DNA from: Prasinococcaceae sp. CCMP 1430
Taxonomy: Eukaryota; Prasinodermophyta; Palmophyllophyceae; Prasinococcales; Prasinococcaceae
NCBI GenBank assembly: GCA_013416795.1
Contig: RQSC01000032.1
Coordinates: 209,266 to 242,748, forward strand
Reading direction: 5' to 3'
Length of the DNA: 33,483 bases
Shown: one piece after another, positions 25,967 through 33,483 of the stretch
Layout: every line of letters starts with the position of its first letter
Numbering within the stretch: position 1 is the first letter of the stretch
The notes under the pieces: model-generated
Seen by the model: only the letters and a program-made list of their open reading frames with translations
What the model was told of the DNA's origin: nothing
Database searches by the model: none
Program-made: the position numbers and the translations under genes

Positions 25967-26218
25967 ATGCGCGCCGCGGTGCGCCACAGCGCGCGCGCCG
26001 CGCCGCGCNGCGCGCTGCGGTGGGTTGCGGGCGCAGCGGGCGCGGCGGCGGTCGCGTACGGCGTCTCGCACGCGTACGAGGCGCACTGGGAGGCGGAGCG
26101 CGCGCGCCTCGTCGAGGAGACGAGCGATGCGCAGAAGCGCGCCGAGGAGCACCTCGCGCGGCACTTTGACAGCGTGCAGCTCATCGCAGACAACACGACG
26201 CTGGCCCGCGCGGTGTGA
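25967..26218 (+). pseudogene. PEX3: PEX3-like N-terminal fragment
   Basis: PEX3 is the peroxisomal membrane anchor for PEX19 and starts membrane-protein import. From ATG 25967 the frame gives 83 residues: a basic start (MRAAVRHSARAAPR), one membrane helix (VAGAAGAAAVAYGVSHAYEAHW), a charged helix and then AEEHLARHFDSVQLIADNTT followed by LARAV and TGA. The HF(D/E)SxQxIAD.TTL block is the conserved start of the PEX3 helical domain (plant PEX3: HFENIQRIADSTTLP). About 280 further residues expected in PEX3 are missing, and the SWR1 start codon lies only 14 nt later. A donor-like GTGTGA overlaps the stop, but no downstream PEX3 exon can be found. It contains an N at 26009. Truncated gene, remnant or misassembly. 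Confidence 0.62.
26009..26009. other. Ambiguous base (N)
   Basis: A single N inside the PEX3-like fragment; consensus quality here is doubtful. Confidence 0.95.
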
Positions 26219-26232
26219 CAGCCGCGGTGGAA

Positions 26233-29200
26233 ATGGCGTCGCAGGGCACGGCCGATGCCGAGGCGCACGCGGGCGCGTCGCCCGTGCCGACGCCTGAGGC
26301 GCTCGAGGCCATGCGCCGGCGCCGGCTGGAGCGCGAGGCGTGGTTCGCGCGCCAGGAGGCCGATGATGTCGTCCTGGAGGCCGCCAAGGCGGCACAGAGC
26401 GCGGCGTCCGAGGCCGCGGCGGCGTTCCGCATGCCAAAGGCACGCGAGCCCAAGCGCAACGTCACGCACTGGGACATGGTGCTCAAGGAGATGGCCTGGC
26501 TCCAGAAGGAGCTGTCGAAGGAGAGCAAGGCGCGGCAGGCAGGCGCCCGCCGCTGCGCGATGGAAATCCAGAAGAAGAACCTTGGCCTGGGCGGCCGCGA
26601 GGCGCGCCGCAAGGCCGAGCTCGAGAAGCAGCGCCGCGCGACCGCGTCACAGATTGCCAAAGGGATCAAGACGTTCTGGAAGAAGGTGGAAAAAGTCGTC
26701 ATGTACCGCGCGCAGCAGTCAGCCGCAACCAAGCGCAAGGCGGCGCTCGACGAGCACCTCGATTTCCTCGTGGGACAGACGGAAAAGTACACCAGCCACA
26801 TCAAGTCGACGCTCAAGATTCGCGACGGCACGGGCGGTGTCGCTGCGGAGGCCCTGCCCAGCAGGGCTACGACGCCTGCCACGTCGATCCGCGCGTTCAG
26901 TGAGCACGACGACCGCGAGTACGACGCCGGCACCGACGCTGAAAACGAGGTGGACGACGAGGCGACGCTCGAGGAGGAGGAGCGCATGGCGGCCGAGGCG
27001 GGTGAGGACGATCCGGAGGCCGAGCTTGATGACCTCGCAAACGAAGCCGACATTCCCATTGAGGAGCTGCTCAAAAAGTACTACGGCGCTGGCGCTGCGC
27101 CTGGCGGCGATGCTGGTGCGCCCGCCGAGGCGGCCAACGAGGGGGAAGGCGGAGGCAGCGATGCAGGCGGAGCGGCAGGTGGCAGCAGCGGGGGGAGAGC
27201 CGGCACGCAGGGACCTGCCGCTGCGGCAATTCAGGAAGCCGCTGACGAGGACGAAGCCATGGAAGACGCGGAGCAGGCCGTGCTGGTGAGCGGGGCCGAA
27301 ACAGCGCCCGACGACGTCGGCGACGAGTACGCGGCCTCGGGCGATGAGGAGCCCGACGACGAGGCCACCTTGGAGGAGGAGGAGCGCCTGGCGGCCGAGG
27401 CGGGCGAGGACGACCCGGAGGCGGAGCTGGACGATCTGGCGAATGACGCGGACATGCCCATCGAGGAGCTTCTCAAGAAGTACTACGGCGGCGGCGGCCC
27501 TCCCGCGGGCGGGGATGCGGGCCCGAGCGATGGAGCTGACACGAGCGCTCGTGCTGGCGAGGCCGGCCCGAGCGCAAACGGAGCTGGCCCGAGCGTCTCA
27601 GCTCCCCAAGCAGAGCAGGCCGTGCTGGTGAGCGGGGCGGAAACAGCGCCCGACGACGTCGGCGACGAGTACGCGGCCTCGGGCGATGAGGAGCCCGACG
27701 ACGAGGCCACCTTGGAGGAGGAGGAGCGCCTGGCGGCCGAGGCGGGCGAGGACGACCCGGAGGCGGAGCTGGACGATCTGGCGAATGACGCGGACATGCC
27801 CATCGAGGAGCTTCTCAAGAAGTACTATGGCGCGGGTGCCGGTGCCGGTGCCGGAAGCGGCTCAGGCGGTGCCGGGGCGAGCGGCAGCGCTGGCGGCGCG
27901 AAATGTCACGCCGAGGACGAGGACATGGAGGACGCTGAGGACGAGCAGAACGACACCGAGGATGACCTTGAGCTCGCTGCTCTGTATGGAGAGGCCGAGG
28001 ATGGCAAAGAGCAGTATGCCAAGGCGATGCAGGTCGCTGGAGAGGCGAGGGAAGCCCAGCCAGGCGGCGGCGGCGAGGCTGACACGATCAACCTCACCAA
28101 AGTGCCATTCTTGCTGAAAGCGACGCTCCGAAGCTATCAGCATGTTGGCATGGACTGGCTGGCGACCGTGTATCGAAAAAATCTTAACTGCATACTCGCC
28201 GACGAGATGGGGCTCGGGAAGACTATCATGACCATATCTCTGCTCGCTTGGCTCGCCGTCGAACGGGGCATCTGGGGACCTCATCTCGTCGTTGTGCCTA
28301 CCTCGGTGATGATCAACTGGGAGACGGAGTTCCGTCGGTTCTGCCCTGCCTTTAAGCTACTGACGTACTTCGGCACGCAGAAAGAGCGCAAGGAGAAGCG
28401 CAAGGGTTGGTCAAAGCCCAATTCCTTCCACGTATGCATCACGACGTACACGCTGGTGATTCAGGACGCCGCCGCCTTCAAGCGCAAAAAGTGGCGTTAT
28501 CTCATCCTGGACGAGGCGCACATGATCAAGAACTGGCGCTCGCAGCGCTGGCAGACCCTGCTCAACTTCAATGCGGCGCGGAGGCTACTGCTCACGGGCA
28601 CGCCGCTGCAGAACGACCTCATGGAGCTGTGGTCTCTCATGCACTTCCTCATGCCCCACGTCTTCCGTTCGCACGCCGAATTTCGGCAGTGGTTTTCCGC
28701 GCCGATCCAGACCACCGTGGAGGGGGGTGCCGACGCGGCTGCCCAGCAGGCGGCCGCCAACAAGAAGATCGTCGGGCGCTTGCACGCAATTCTGCGGCCA
28801 TTCTTGCTCCGCCGTCTCAAGTGTGATGTCGAGAAGAACCTTCCACCCAAGATTGAGCACGTGATTAATTGCCGCCTCTCGAAGCGCCAGCGGCTGCTGT
28901 ACGAGGACTTCATTTCGAGGGCAGACGTCAAGTCAACACTGTCGGGTGGCAACTTTCTTGGTGTGCTCAACATTCTGATGCAGCTTCGCAAAGTGTGCAA
29001 CCACCCGGATCTCTTCGAAGGCCGCGCTATCGTCAGTGCCTTCGACATGCCAGCACTGCAGCTGCATCTGCCGTCGTTGATCGCGGAGGCGACGCCCAAG
29101 CTGGCCGCGATCGGCGCCCTTGGCTTCTCGCCACTAGCGCGCCGTCTCGACGACCACCCGCCACCCTCGTGGGCACGCATTGCGGCCGTGTCGACAGAAG

Positions 29201-32019
29201 AGGCGCTGGCGCTAGCGGCTGTGACCCCGCTACAAGGGGAGGCGGCGCGAGCCGCCGCCCGCGCGGAGGCTGCGGGAAAGCTCGCCGTGCCTGTCGACGA
29301 GCCCCCGACAAGCATGGCCTGCGTGGCGCTACGAGGAGCGCAGGCTCGGCAGGCCGCTCGGGACAGGCGCTGGCGTGCGGAGCGCGCGTCGTCCTTGGCG
29401 AGGCTGAGCCAGCAGCGCTGCATGCTCTCAGAGTGCCATCCGTACGGGAGCGACTTGCTTGCTGCGTGCTCCGTCCCTTCGCAGGTCGCGCTGGCGCTCG
29501 GCGCCGTGCGCCAGCCGCGCCACTATTGGGCCGGCACTGCCGCGCTGGGTGCTGTCGCAGCCGGCGCGGACCCGGCCGAGCGCGCTGTCACCTGCAGCGA
29601 GATCGTCGAGACCTTCACATTTGCGATACCCAAGGCGCGAGCGCCATCTCCGCAATCTTACTGCTCGCACTCGCTGGCGCACCGGCAGCTGTCCATGGAC
29701 CGCGTAGAGATCTCGGCGGCGGCCGCCACAGCGGCCGCGCCCGAGCTGCTCGCGCCCTTCCATGCGGCGGCCATGCGCCAGCAGCTCTTCTTTCCCGACC
29801 GCCGGCTGATCCAGTTCGACTGTGGCAAGCTGCAGGAGCTCGCCGAGCTGCTGCGCAAGCTCAAGCGCGGTGGTCATCGCGCGATCATTTTCACCCAGAT
29901 GAGCAAAATGCTCGACGTGCTCGAGGCATTCATCAACCTACACGGCCACACGTATCTGCGCCTGGACGGCACTACGAAACCTGAGCAGCGCCAGATCCTG
30001 ATGACCAAGTACAACACCAACCCCAAGATCTTCCTCTTCATCAGCTCTACCCGCAGTGGCGGTGTGGGGGTCAACCTGACAGGCGCAGACACTGTCATCT
30101 TCTACGACTCCGATTGGAACCCCGCGATGGATGCCCAGGCGCAGGATCGCTGCCACCGCATCGGGCAGACGCGCACAGTGCACATTTACCGCCTGATCAC
30201 CGAGAAAACCATCGAGGAAAACATCAAGAAGAAGTCGGACCAGAAGAGGCTTCTCGACTCGCTGGTGATTCAGCAGGGCGAGTTCAACACGGACACACTG
30301 CGCGCGGACGGCGAGGGCGTTGGGGACGAGGGCGGGATGGGCGCAGGGGCTATGGACCCTCGCGAGCTTCTGGCCGGAGTTATGCCCGGAATGCAGGTTG
30401 GCGGGCGCGGCGCGCGCGCATCTCGGCGAGAGATGGAGGCTGCCATGGCTGAGGTTGACGACGATGCGGACGCTGCAGCGCGCGCAGCGGCTGAGAAGGA
30501 GGAACGCGCAGAGCAGGCGGAGTTCGCTGACGTGGATGCTATCCCCGACGGAGACGCTGGCGGCAGTGACAAGGAGGGGACCACTCCGCGTGCGACGCCG
30601 ACGCCGGCGCCCGCGGGCGACCAAGGCGCCACTGCGGCCAAAAGCGACGACGAGATGGTGGCTGAAATTCAGCGGCGGGCGGCGGGCGGCTCGGACGGCG
30701 GAGCCGCCAAAGGCGATCTCTTGGCATCGCTCTCGGCCATCGAGCGTCGCTGTGTGAGCTACTTCGAGAAGGACGAACCGCTGATCAGGCCCGACTGGGA
30801 AGAGAAGGCGCTAGAGGCGGTCAACTTCGGCCGGGCCGATTGGGAGATGGACAAGCTCGAGCTTGCGAAGCAGGAGGAGTTGCTCGACGTCGAAGAAGAC
30901 CCCGAGGCTGCGGTGGCCAATTTCGAGGGCGGCGAGCACGACGTGCAACGTGACATTGCGGGGTACGAGCGCGCGGCGACCTTGGTCAAGGCTCAAGTCG
31001 ACGAAGAGGAGGGCATGCTCACGGAACTCCGCTTCAATTATGAGCGTGTGCGTTCGATAGCTTTCGCTAATGCGGACGCGCATCTGGCGGCGATCAAAAG
31101 CGGCTACGCGCCTCCGCCGCCGGCGGCAGAGACGCGCGCGGCGTGGGCGGCCCTGCGCGAGGTGCAGGAGCGCTGGCGGATGATCAAGAAGCTCGGCATG
31201 CTCGTGAAACTGCCCGAGGAGATGCTGAAGGAACCGTCAGAGGTTGCGCAGGAGGTATTCTCGTCGGTCCGGGCAAAGGCGCTGAAGGAGATGCAGGAGG
31301 GCGACGCTCGTGCCATCGCTGAGGCCGCCGCCAGGGCCGCGAGGGCGTCTTTGGAGGGCGGGGCCGGCCCCGCCGGCGGTGCCATCGCCGCAAAGGCTGC
31401 CATGGCTGCCGGTGCTGCGAATGCCAAACCAAGGTCAGAAATGGGCCAAACGACCGCCCCGGCAGTCAAGAACCAAAGGATCAAATTCCGACACAAGCAG
31501 ACCGTCGTGTCTGTTCAGGGGTCAAACGACGCCTCCAACGGCGCCGCCTTCGCTGACTCGCCGGCGGCGGGCGTAGCGCCGCCGCCGGGGAGCGCAATGG
31601 CGGCGACCCCCGTGGCAATGCCAGCAAGAAAGCGCAAGCCGGTGGCCGGCGCTGCGGGGAGCGCCAAGAGAAGCAAGGCTCTGACGGTGAAGGCCGAGCC
31701 TGCTGCCGACGGCATCCCGCGCGCAGACACTGCCCCCCTTGGTCCCGGGGAGTTGAGCGTGGATCTCGTTCCGCGCGCTCGTGTGGCCGAGCCGGTGAAG
31801 CCCGCCCGCAAGCGCAAACCGAGGGAGCCGAAGGCCCGCAAGCCAGCACCGGAGGTCAAGATTGAGTCGCAGTCAATCGCACACCCGAGCGGTGTTGCGG
31901 CTCAAACGGCGCCCGCAACCCAAGCGCCTCCCTTGCCAGTGTTGCAGGCGGGGGCGCGAGCACCTGGGCAGGCAGGTGAACGGACGATGACACAGCAGCA
32001 GCAGCGGCCGTTGCAGTAG
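26233..32019 (+). CDS. SWR1: SWR1/SRCAP/PIE1-type chromatin remodelling ATPase
   Basis: The SWR1-class ATPase swaps H2A for H2A.Z in nucleosomes. One uninterrupted frame encodes 1,928 residues. Domains: HSA (about 74-115, KRNVTHWDMVLKEMAWLQKE); three acidic modules ending PIEELLKKYYG (about 240-285, 347-419, 461-533); SNF2 ATPase lobe 1 with LRSYQHVGMDWLATVY, Walker A DEMGLGKT (about 657-664), VVVPTSVMINWETEF, DEAH (about 760) and LLTGTPLQNDLMELWSLMHF; an insert of about 250 residues between lobes, typical of INO80/SWR1 enzymes; lobe 2 with AIIFTQMSKMLDVLEAF, LRLDGTTKPEQR, SGGVGVNLTGADTV and QDRCHRIGQ (about 1304). The C-terminal third is acidic and helical, then Lys/Arg/Ala/Pro-rich with KPARKRKPREPK stretches and a Gln-rich end. 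No SANT domain is obvious. All ATPase motifs are intact. The start ATG is immediately behind the PEX3-like stop, leaving almost no 5' flank of its own. Confidence 0.94.
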   Translation: MASQGTADAEAHAGASPVPTPEALEAMRRRRLEREAWFARQEADDVVLEAAKAAQSAASEAAAAFRMPKAREPKRNVTHWDMVLKEMAWLQKELSKESKARQAGARRCAMEIQKKNLGLGGREARRKAELEKQRRATASQIAKGIKTFWKKVEKVVMYRAQQSAATKRKAALDEHLDFLVGQTEKYTSHIKSTLKIRDGTGGVAAEALPSRATTPATSIRAFSEHDDREYDAGTDAENEVDDEATLEEEERMAAEAGEDDPEAELDDLANEADIPIEELLKKYYGAGAAPGGDAGAPAEAANEGEGGGSDAGGAAGGSSGGRAGTQGPAAAAIQEAADEDEAMEDAEQAVLVSGAETAPDDVGDEYAASGDEEPDDEATLEEEERLAAEAGEDDPEAELDDLANDADMPIEELLKKYYGGGGPPAGGDAGPSDGADTSARAGEAGPSANGAGPSVSAPQAEQAVLVSGAETAPDDVGDEYAASGDEEPDDEATLEEEERLAAEAGEDDPEAELDDLANDADMPIEELLKKYYGAGAGAGAGSGSGGAGASGSAGGAKCHAEDEDMEDAEDEQNDTEDDLELAALYGEAEDGKEQYAKAMQVAGEAREAQPGGGGEADTINLTKVPFLLKATLRSYQHVGMDWLATVYRKNLNCILADEMGLGKTIMTISLLAWLAVERGIWGPHLVVVPTSVMINWETEFRRFCPAFKLLTYFGTQKERKEKRKGWSKPNSFHVCITTYTLVIQDAAAFKRKKWRYLILDEAHMIKNWRSQRWQTLLNFNAARRLLLTGTPLQNDLMELWSLMHFLMPHVFRSHAEFRQWFSAPIQTTVEGGADAAAQQAAANKKIVGRLHAILRPFLLRRLKCDVEKNLPPKIEHVINCRLSKRQRLLYEDFISRADVKSTLSGGNFLGVLNILMQLRKVCNHPDLFEGRAIVSAFDMPALQLHLPSLIAEATPKLAAIGALGFSPLARRLDDHPPPSWARIAAVSTEEALALAAVTPLQGEAARAAARAEAAGKLAVPVDEPPTSMACVALRGAQARQAARDRRWRAERASSLARLSQQRCMLSECHPYGSDLLAACSVPSQVALALGAVRQPRHYWAGTAALGAVAAGADPAERAVTCSEIVETFTFAIPKARAPSPQSYCSHSLAHRQLSMDRVEISAAAATAAAPELLAPFHAAAMRQQLFFPDRRLIQFDCGKLQELAELLRKLKRGGHRAIIFTQMSKMLDVLEAFINLHGHTYLRLDGTTKPEQRQILMTKYNTNPKIFLFISSTRSGGVGVNLTGADTVIFYDSDWNPAMDAQAQDRCHRIGQTRTVHIYRLITEKTIEENIKKKSDQKRLLDSLVIQQGEFNTDTLRADGEGVGDEGGMGAGAMDPRELLAGVMPGMQVGGRGARASRREMEAAMAEVDDDADAAARAAAEKEERAEQAEFADVDAIPDGDAGGSDKEGTTPRATPTPAPAGDQGATAAKSDDEMVAEIQRRAAGGSDGGAAKGDLLASLSAIERRCVSYFEKDEPLIRPDWEEKALEAVNFGRADWEMDKLELAKQEELLDVEEDPEAAVANFEGGEHDVQRDIAGYERAATLVKAQVDEEEGMLTELRFNYERVRSIAFANADAHLAAIKSGYAPPPPAAETRAAWAALREVQERWRMIKKLGMLVKLPEEMLKEPSEVAQEVFSSVRAKALKEMQEGDARAIAEAAARAARASLEGGAGPAGGAIAAKAAMAAGAANAKPRSEMGQTTAPAVKNQRIKFRHKQTVVSVQGSNDASNGAAFADSPAAGVAPPPGSAMAATPVAMPARKRKPVAGAAGSAKRSKALTVKAEPAADGIPRADTAPLGPGELSVDLVPRARVAEPVKPARKRKPREPKARKPAPEVKIESQSIAHPSGVAAQTAPATQAPPLPVLQAGARAPGQAGERTMTQQQQRPLQ
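26946..27087 (+). repeat. SWR1 acidic module, copy 1 (diverged)
   Basis: Encodes DDEATLEEEERMAAEAGEDD through IPIEELLKKYYG. Its protein is very similar to copies 2 and 3, but synonymous sites differ (e.g. gaggcgacgctc against gaggccaccttg), so it is the older copy. PIE1 and SRCAP carry a comparable DDE.T...E / PIEELL(K)KY motif. Confidence 0.85.
27271..27489 (+). repeat. SWR1 219-nt module, copy 2
   Basis: 219 nt almost identical to copy 3 (27613-27831), offset 342 nt. I see two differences: ggccgaa/ggcggaa and tactac/tactat. It includes EQAVLVSGAETAPDDVGDEY ahead of the acidic module. Confidence 0.93.
27613..27831 (+). repeat. SWR1 219-nt module, copy 3
   Basis: Near-identical partner of copy 2, in frame (the offset of 342 nt is 114 codons). 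Near identity at synonymous sites points to a recent duplication, gene conversion or an assembly duplication. Confidence 0.93.
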
Positions 32020-32152
32020 CAGCGGCATTAACGCGCTATTGAGCGCGCAGGCCAAGATAATCGCTCCTCGTGAGATGCCCCGCGTGTTGCGTGTGTTAAG
32101 TACATTAATTGTGGCGTCATTCGGGGGGTTAGAAGATGGTATTGGTGGAGGA

Positions 32153-33193
32153 TTAGAAGCCCGCTTGTTGCATCTTGCCGACCAGGGCCTAGGGCGTCCG
32201 ACGACACGAGCGCGTGCGCGCGCGTGTCAGCTGCTGCTGTGCAAGGGGGCACGGCGTCGACGCGCGGCTGTACTTTTGAACAGGCAGGCGCACCACGTAC
32301 TTGTATCTTGGCGTCCTTAAGTCTCACGAGTTGCTCGAGTTTCCTCACTTTCGTCTCAAGGATCTCGTTGGTCTCGCGCAATTCTTGGATCGTCGCCTCT
32401 TTGTCGGCGAGCAACTCCCTGCTTACCTCGGCGGCCGCGGCGGCAGCCGCAGCGGCATTGCCGGCATGCATACCGCCGTGCGCGTGTGCGTGCGGGTCAC
32501 CTACGTGCATCCTGCCATCCCCAGCTCCGCGCTGGCCGTTGTCGTGCACGCCCATGCCAGCCATGCCGGCGACGATCCCCCCCTGCTGCGCGCTGCCGAG
32601 TCTGCCGCCCGGCAGATGCCTGGCGAGCTTGTGCCTGACGAGCTTAAGCACGCGCTCGATGGCGCCAGGCTGCGCCGACGTGACCTCTTCGCAGTCGGGT
32701 TTCGACACGGTGAAGCCCAGCTTGCGGAAGACGCGCGCGTTCAGCGTGTTCCAGTTGTACATTTTCTGCGTGAGCGAGTTGGCGCTCGAGTAGTTGTGCA
32801 GCTCCACAACGCGCGGAAAGTAGTGCGCGACAATCTCGGCGACGAGGACGCCATCAGCGAAGTCGCGCGCGATGTTGCGCTTTGGCCGCGACAGCGGAAT
32901 CTCGTCAACCCACTGGTACAGCTCCTGGAGCTCGTCCTCCTCGACGTTCTGGCCCGCGAGCGGCGCCGCGACGCAGCAGTCACCAGCCGGGGGTGTGCGC
33001 GTGCGGGCGGATCGGGCGGCGGAGTAAGGGTGTGAGGAGGCAAACAAACGCACGCGCGCGCACGTCAGTGGCAGGCCCGGCGAATGCCGCACCGAGTCAG
33101 TCCCCCACGTGCCACCCACTCCGCCCACACCCTCGCGCCAGCGTTGACCCCCGGCGGCGCTCGCGCCCGGCGCCGGACGCGCGCACGCACCAT
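32153..33193 (-). CDS. SPEF1: SPEF1/CLAMP-like flagellar microtubule protein
   Basis: SPEF1 binds and bundles microtubules in the ciliary central apparatus. The main exon is 32948..32301 (216 codons). It opens NVEEDELQELYQWVDEIPLS and continues RPKRNIARDFADGVLVAEIV, AHYFPRVVELHNYSSANSLT and WNTLNARVFRKLGF, an unmistakable SPEF1 calponin-homology domain (human: LYLWVDNIPLSRPKRNLSRDFSDGVLVAEV). A Gly/His/Ala linker precedes a C-terminal coiled coil (LLADKEATIQELRETNEILE). Donor caa|GTACGT joins an 11-codon last exon 32188..32153 after CCCTAG, giving KDAKIQ-ALVGKMQQAGF, which fits algal homologues. The main-exon frame has no Met upstream; the acceptor GGGCCAG precedes NVEEDE. A single-codon first exon ATG|GTGCGT at 33193 would give 228 residues, close to the human 236, but is speculative. 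Presence implies a motile flagellum. Confidence 0.86.
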
Positions 33194-33311
33194 GCCCGCC
33201 CGCCGAGCGCGCGCGCGAATCGCCCGGCGGCAAGCCTCGCCGAATTCGCGCATCGCCCGCGTCGCGACGCGGCGACGGGCGCGACGCGACCCAAACCACA
33301 CGATGGCGAGA

Positions 33312-33324
33312 TTTAGGGTTAGAG
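33312..33324 (-). promoter_or_regulatory. Telo-box-like motif upstream of SPEF1
   Basis: On the SPEF1 coding strand this reads CTCTAACCCTAAA, about 119 nt before the candidate ATG at 33193. It is the fourth motif of this type in the window. Confidence 0.45.
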
Positions 33325-33461
33325 TAGAGAAAGGGTGTGTAAAAATATATCACTCCGAATGCGAGTGGCGGCGCGAGGCGCCTCCGCGCGCGCGGCGGGC
33401 GCCTCTGCGCGGTTTCGGCGGGTGCGCGCGCAGAACAGATGAAGCTCAGGGAGAGTGGAGC

Positions 33462-33483
33462 GGGGGGGGGGGGGGGGGGGGGG
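33462..33483 (+). repeat. Terminal poly-G run
   Basis: At least 22 consecutive G end the window. Such a run often stops sequencing or assembly and probably marks the contig edge. Confidence 0.9.

Larger units (their letters stand above)
33194..33483. other. SPEF1 upstream region and poly-G window end
   Basis: It contains a telo-box-like motif (33312-33324), an AT-rich patch (33325-33360) and a terminal G-run (33462-33483). No gene is seen. Confidence 0.5.

Noticed and set aside
25967-32019. A PEX3-SWR1 fusion protein created by a frameshift
   Set aside because: The two frames differ and there is no biological precedent; SWR1 has its own ATG and a complete HSA-onward domain order. A broken PEX3 is simpler.

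Overview
This is nuclear DNA from a photosynthetic, flagellated eukaryote, most likely a haptophyte-type or other unicellular alga. The evidence is a very GC-rich composition, protein genes on both strands with short GT..AG introns (donors GTGAGT, GTGCGT or GTACGT), mitochondrial ribosomal proteins with targeting leaders, a plastid-type NADPH-thioredoxin reductase C, a plant/alga-type SAC9 phosphatase, a ciliary SPEF1 protein and plant-type TTTAGGG motifs. The assembly is draft: a 100-N gap lies at 13929-14028, single Ns at 25237 and 26009, and homopolymer tracts at 6091-6169 and 33462-33483. Several proteins can be recognised only after splicing, and exon coordinates are given in each entry.

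Layout. 172-2107 (+): a novel, probably lipid-anchored protein with a duplicated acylation motif. 2471-3457 (+): DedA/VTT membrane protein, tail to tail with a UVSSA-like transcription-coupled repair scaffold (3558-5243, -). 5368-5616 (-): SMIM4/UQCC5-like small membrane protein. 6283-7164 (+): mitochondrial uL22. 7264-8289 (-): ribose-5-phosphate isomerase. 8965-9703 (+): CHP1/calcineurin-B-like calcium sensor. 9836-10673 (-): RlmH-type rRNA methyltransferase. 11601-12140: a piece of alphaproteobacterial DNA (start of a peptidyl-prolyl isomerase gene and end of coaD). 12157-13680 (+): NTRC. Then come the gap and a COX14-like small protein (14262-14453, -).

The second half holds a MINDY-3/4 deubiquitinase (14775-16799, -) divergent from a DOT1-fold methyltransferase (17026-17931, +), mitochondrial uL29 (18274-18912, +), a four-exon nickel superoxide dismutase (19178-20163 or 20260, -), SAC9 (20976-about 25220, -), a PEX3 N-terminal fragment (25967-26218, +) only 14 nt ahead of a large SWR1/SRCAP/PIE1-type chromatin remodeller (26233-32019, +), and SPEF1 (32153-33193, -).

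The genes do not form one pathway. Loose themes are organelle translation (uL22m, uL29m, RlmH), redox defence (NTRC, NiSOD), and chromatin and DNA repair (SWR1, DOT1-like, UVSSA). The most striking items are the bacterial insert with EcoRI- and NotI-like sites at one edge, the nickel SOD with an apparent one-base frameshift in its leader, the triplicated acidic module in SWR1 with two almost identical DNA copies, the amputated PEX3 and the telo-box-like motifs upstream of four genes.
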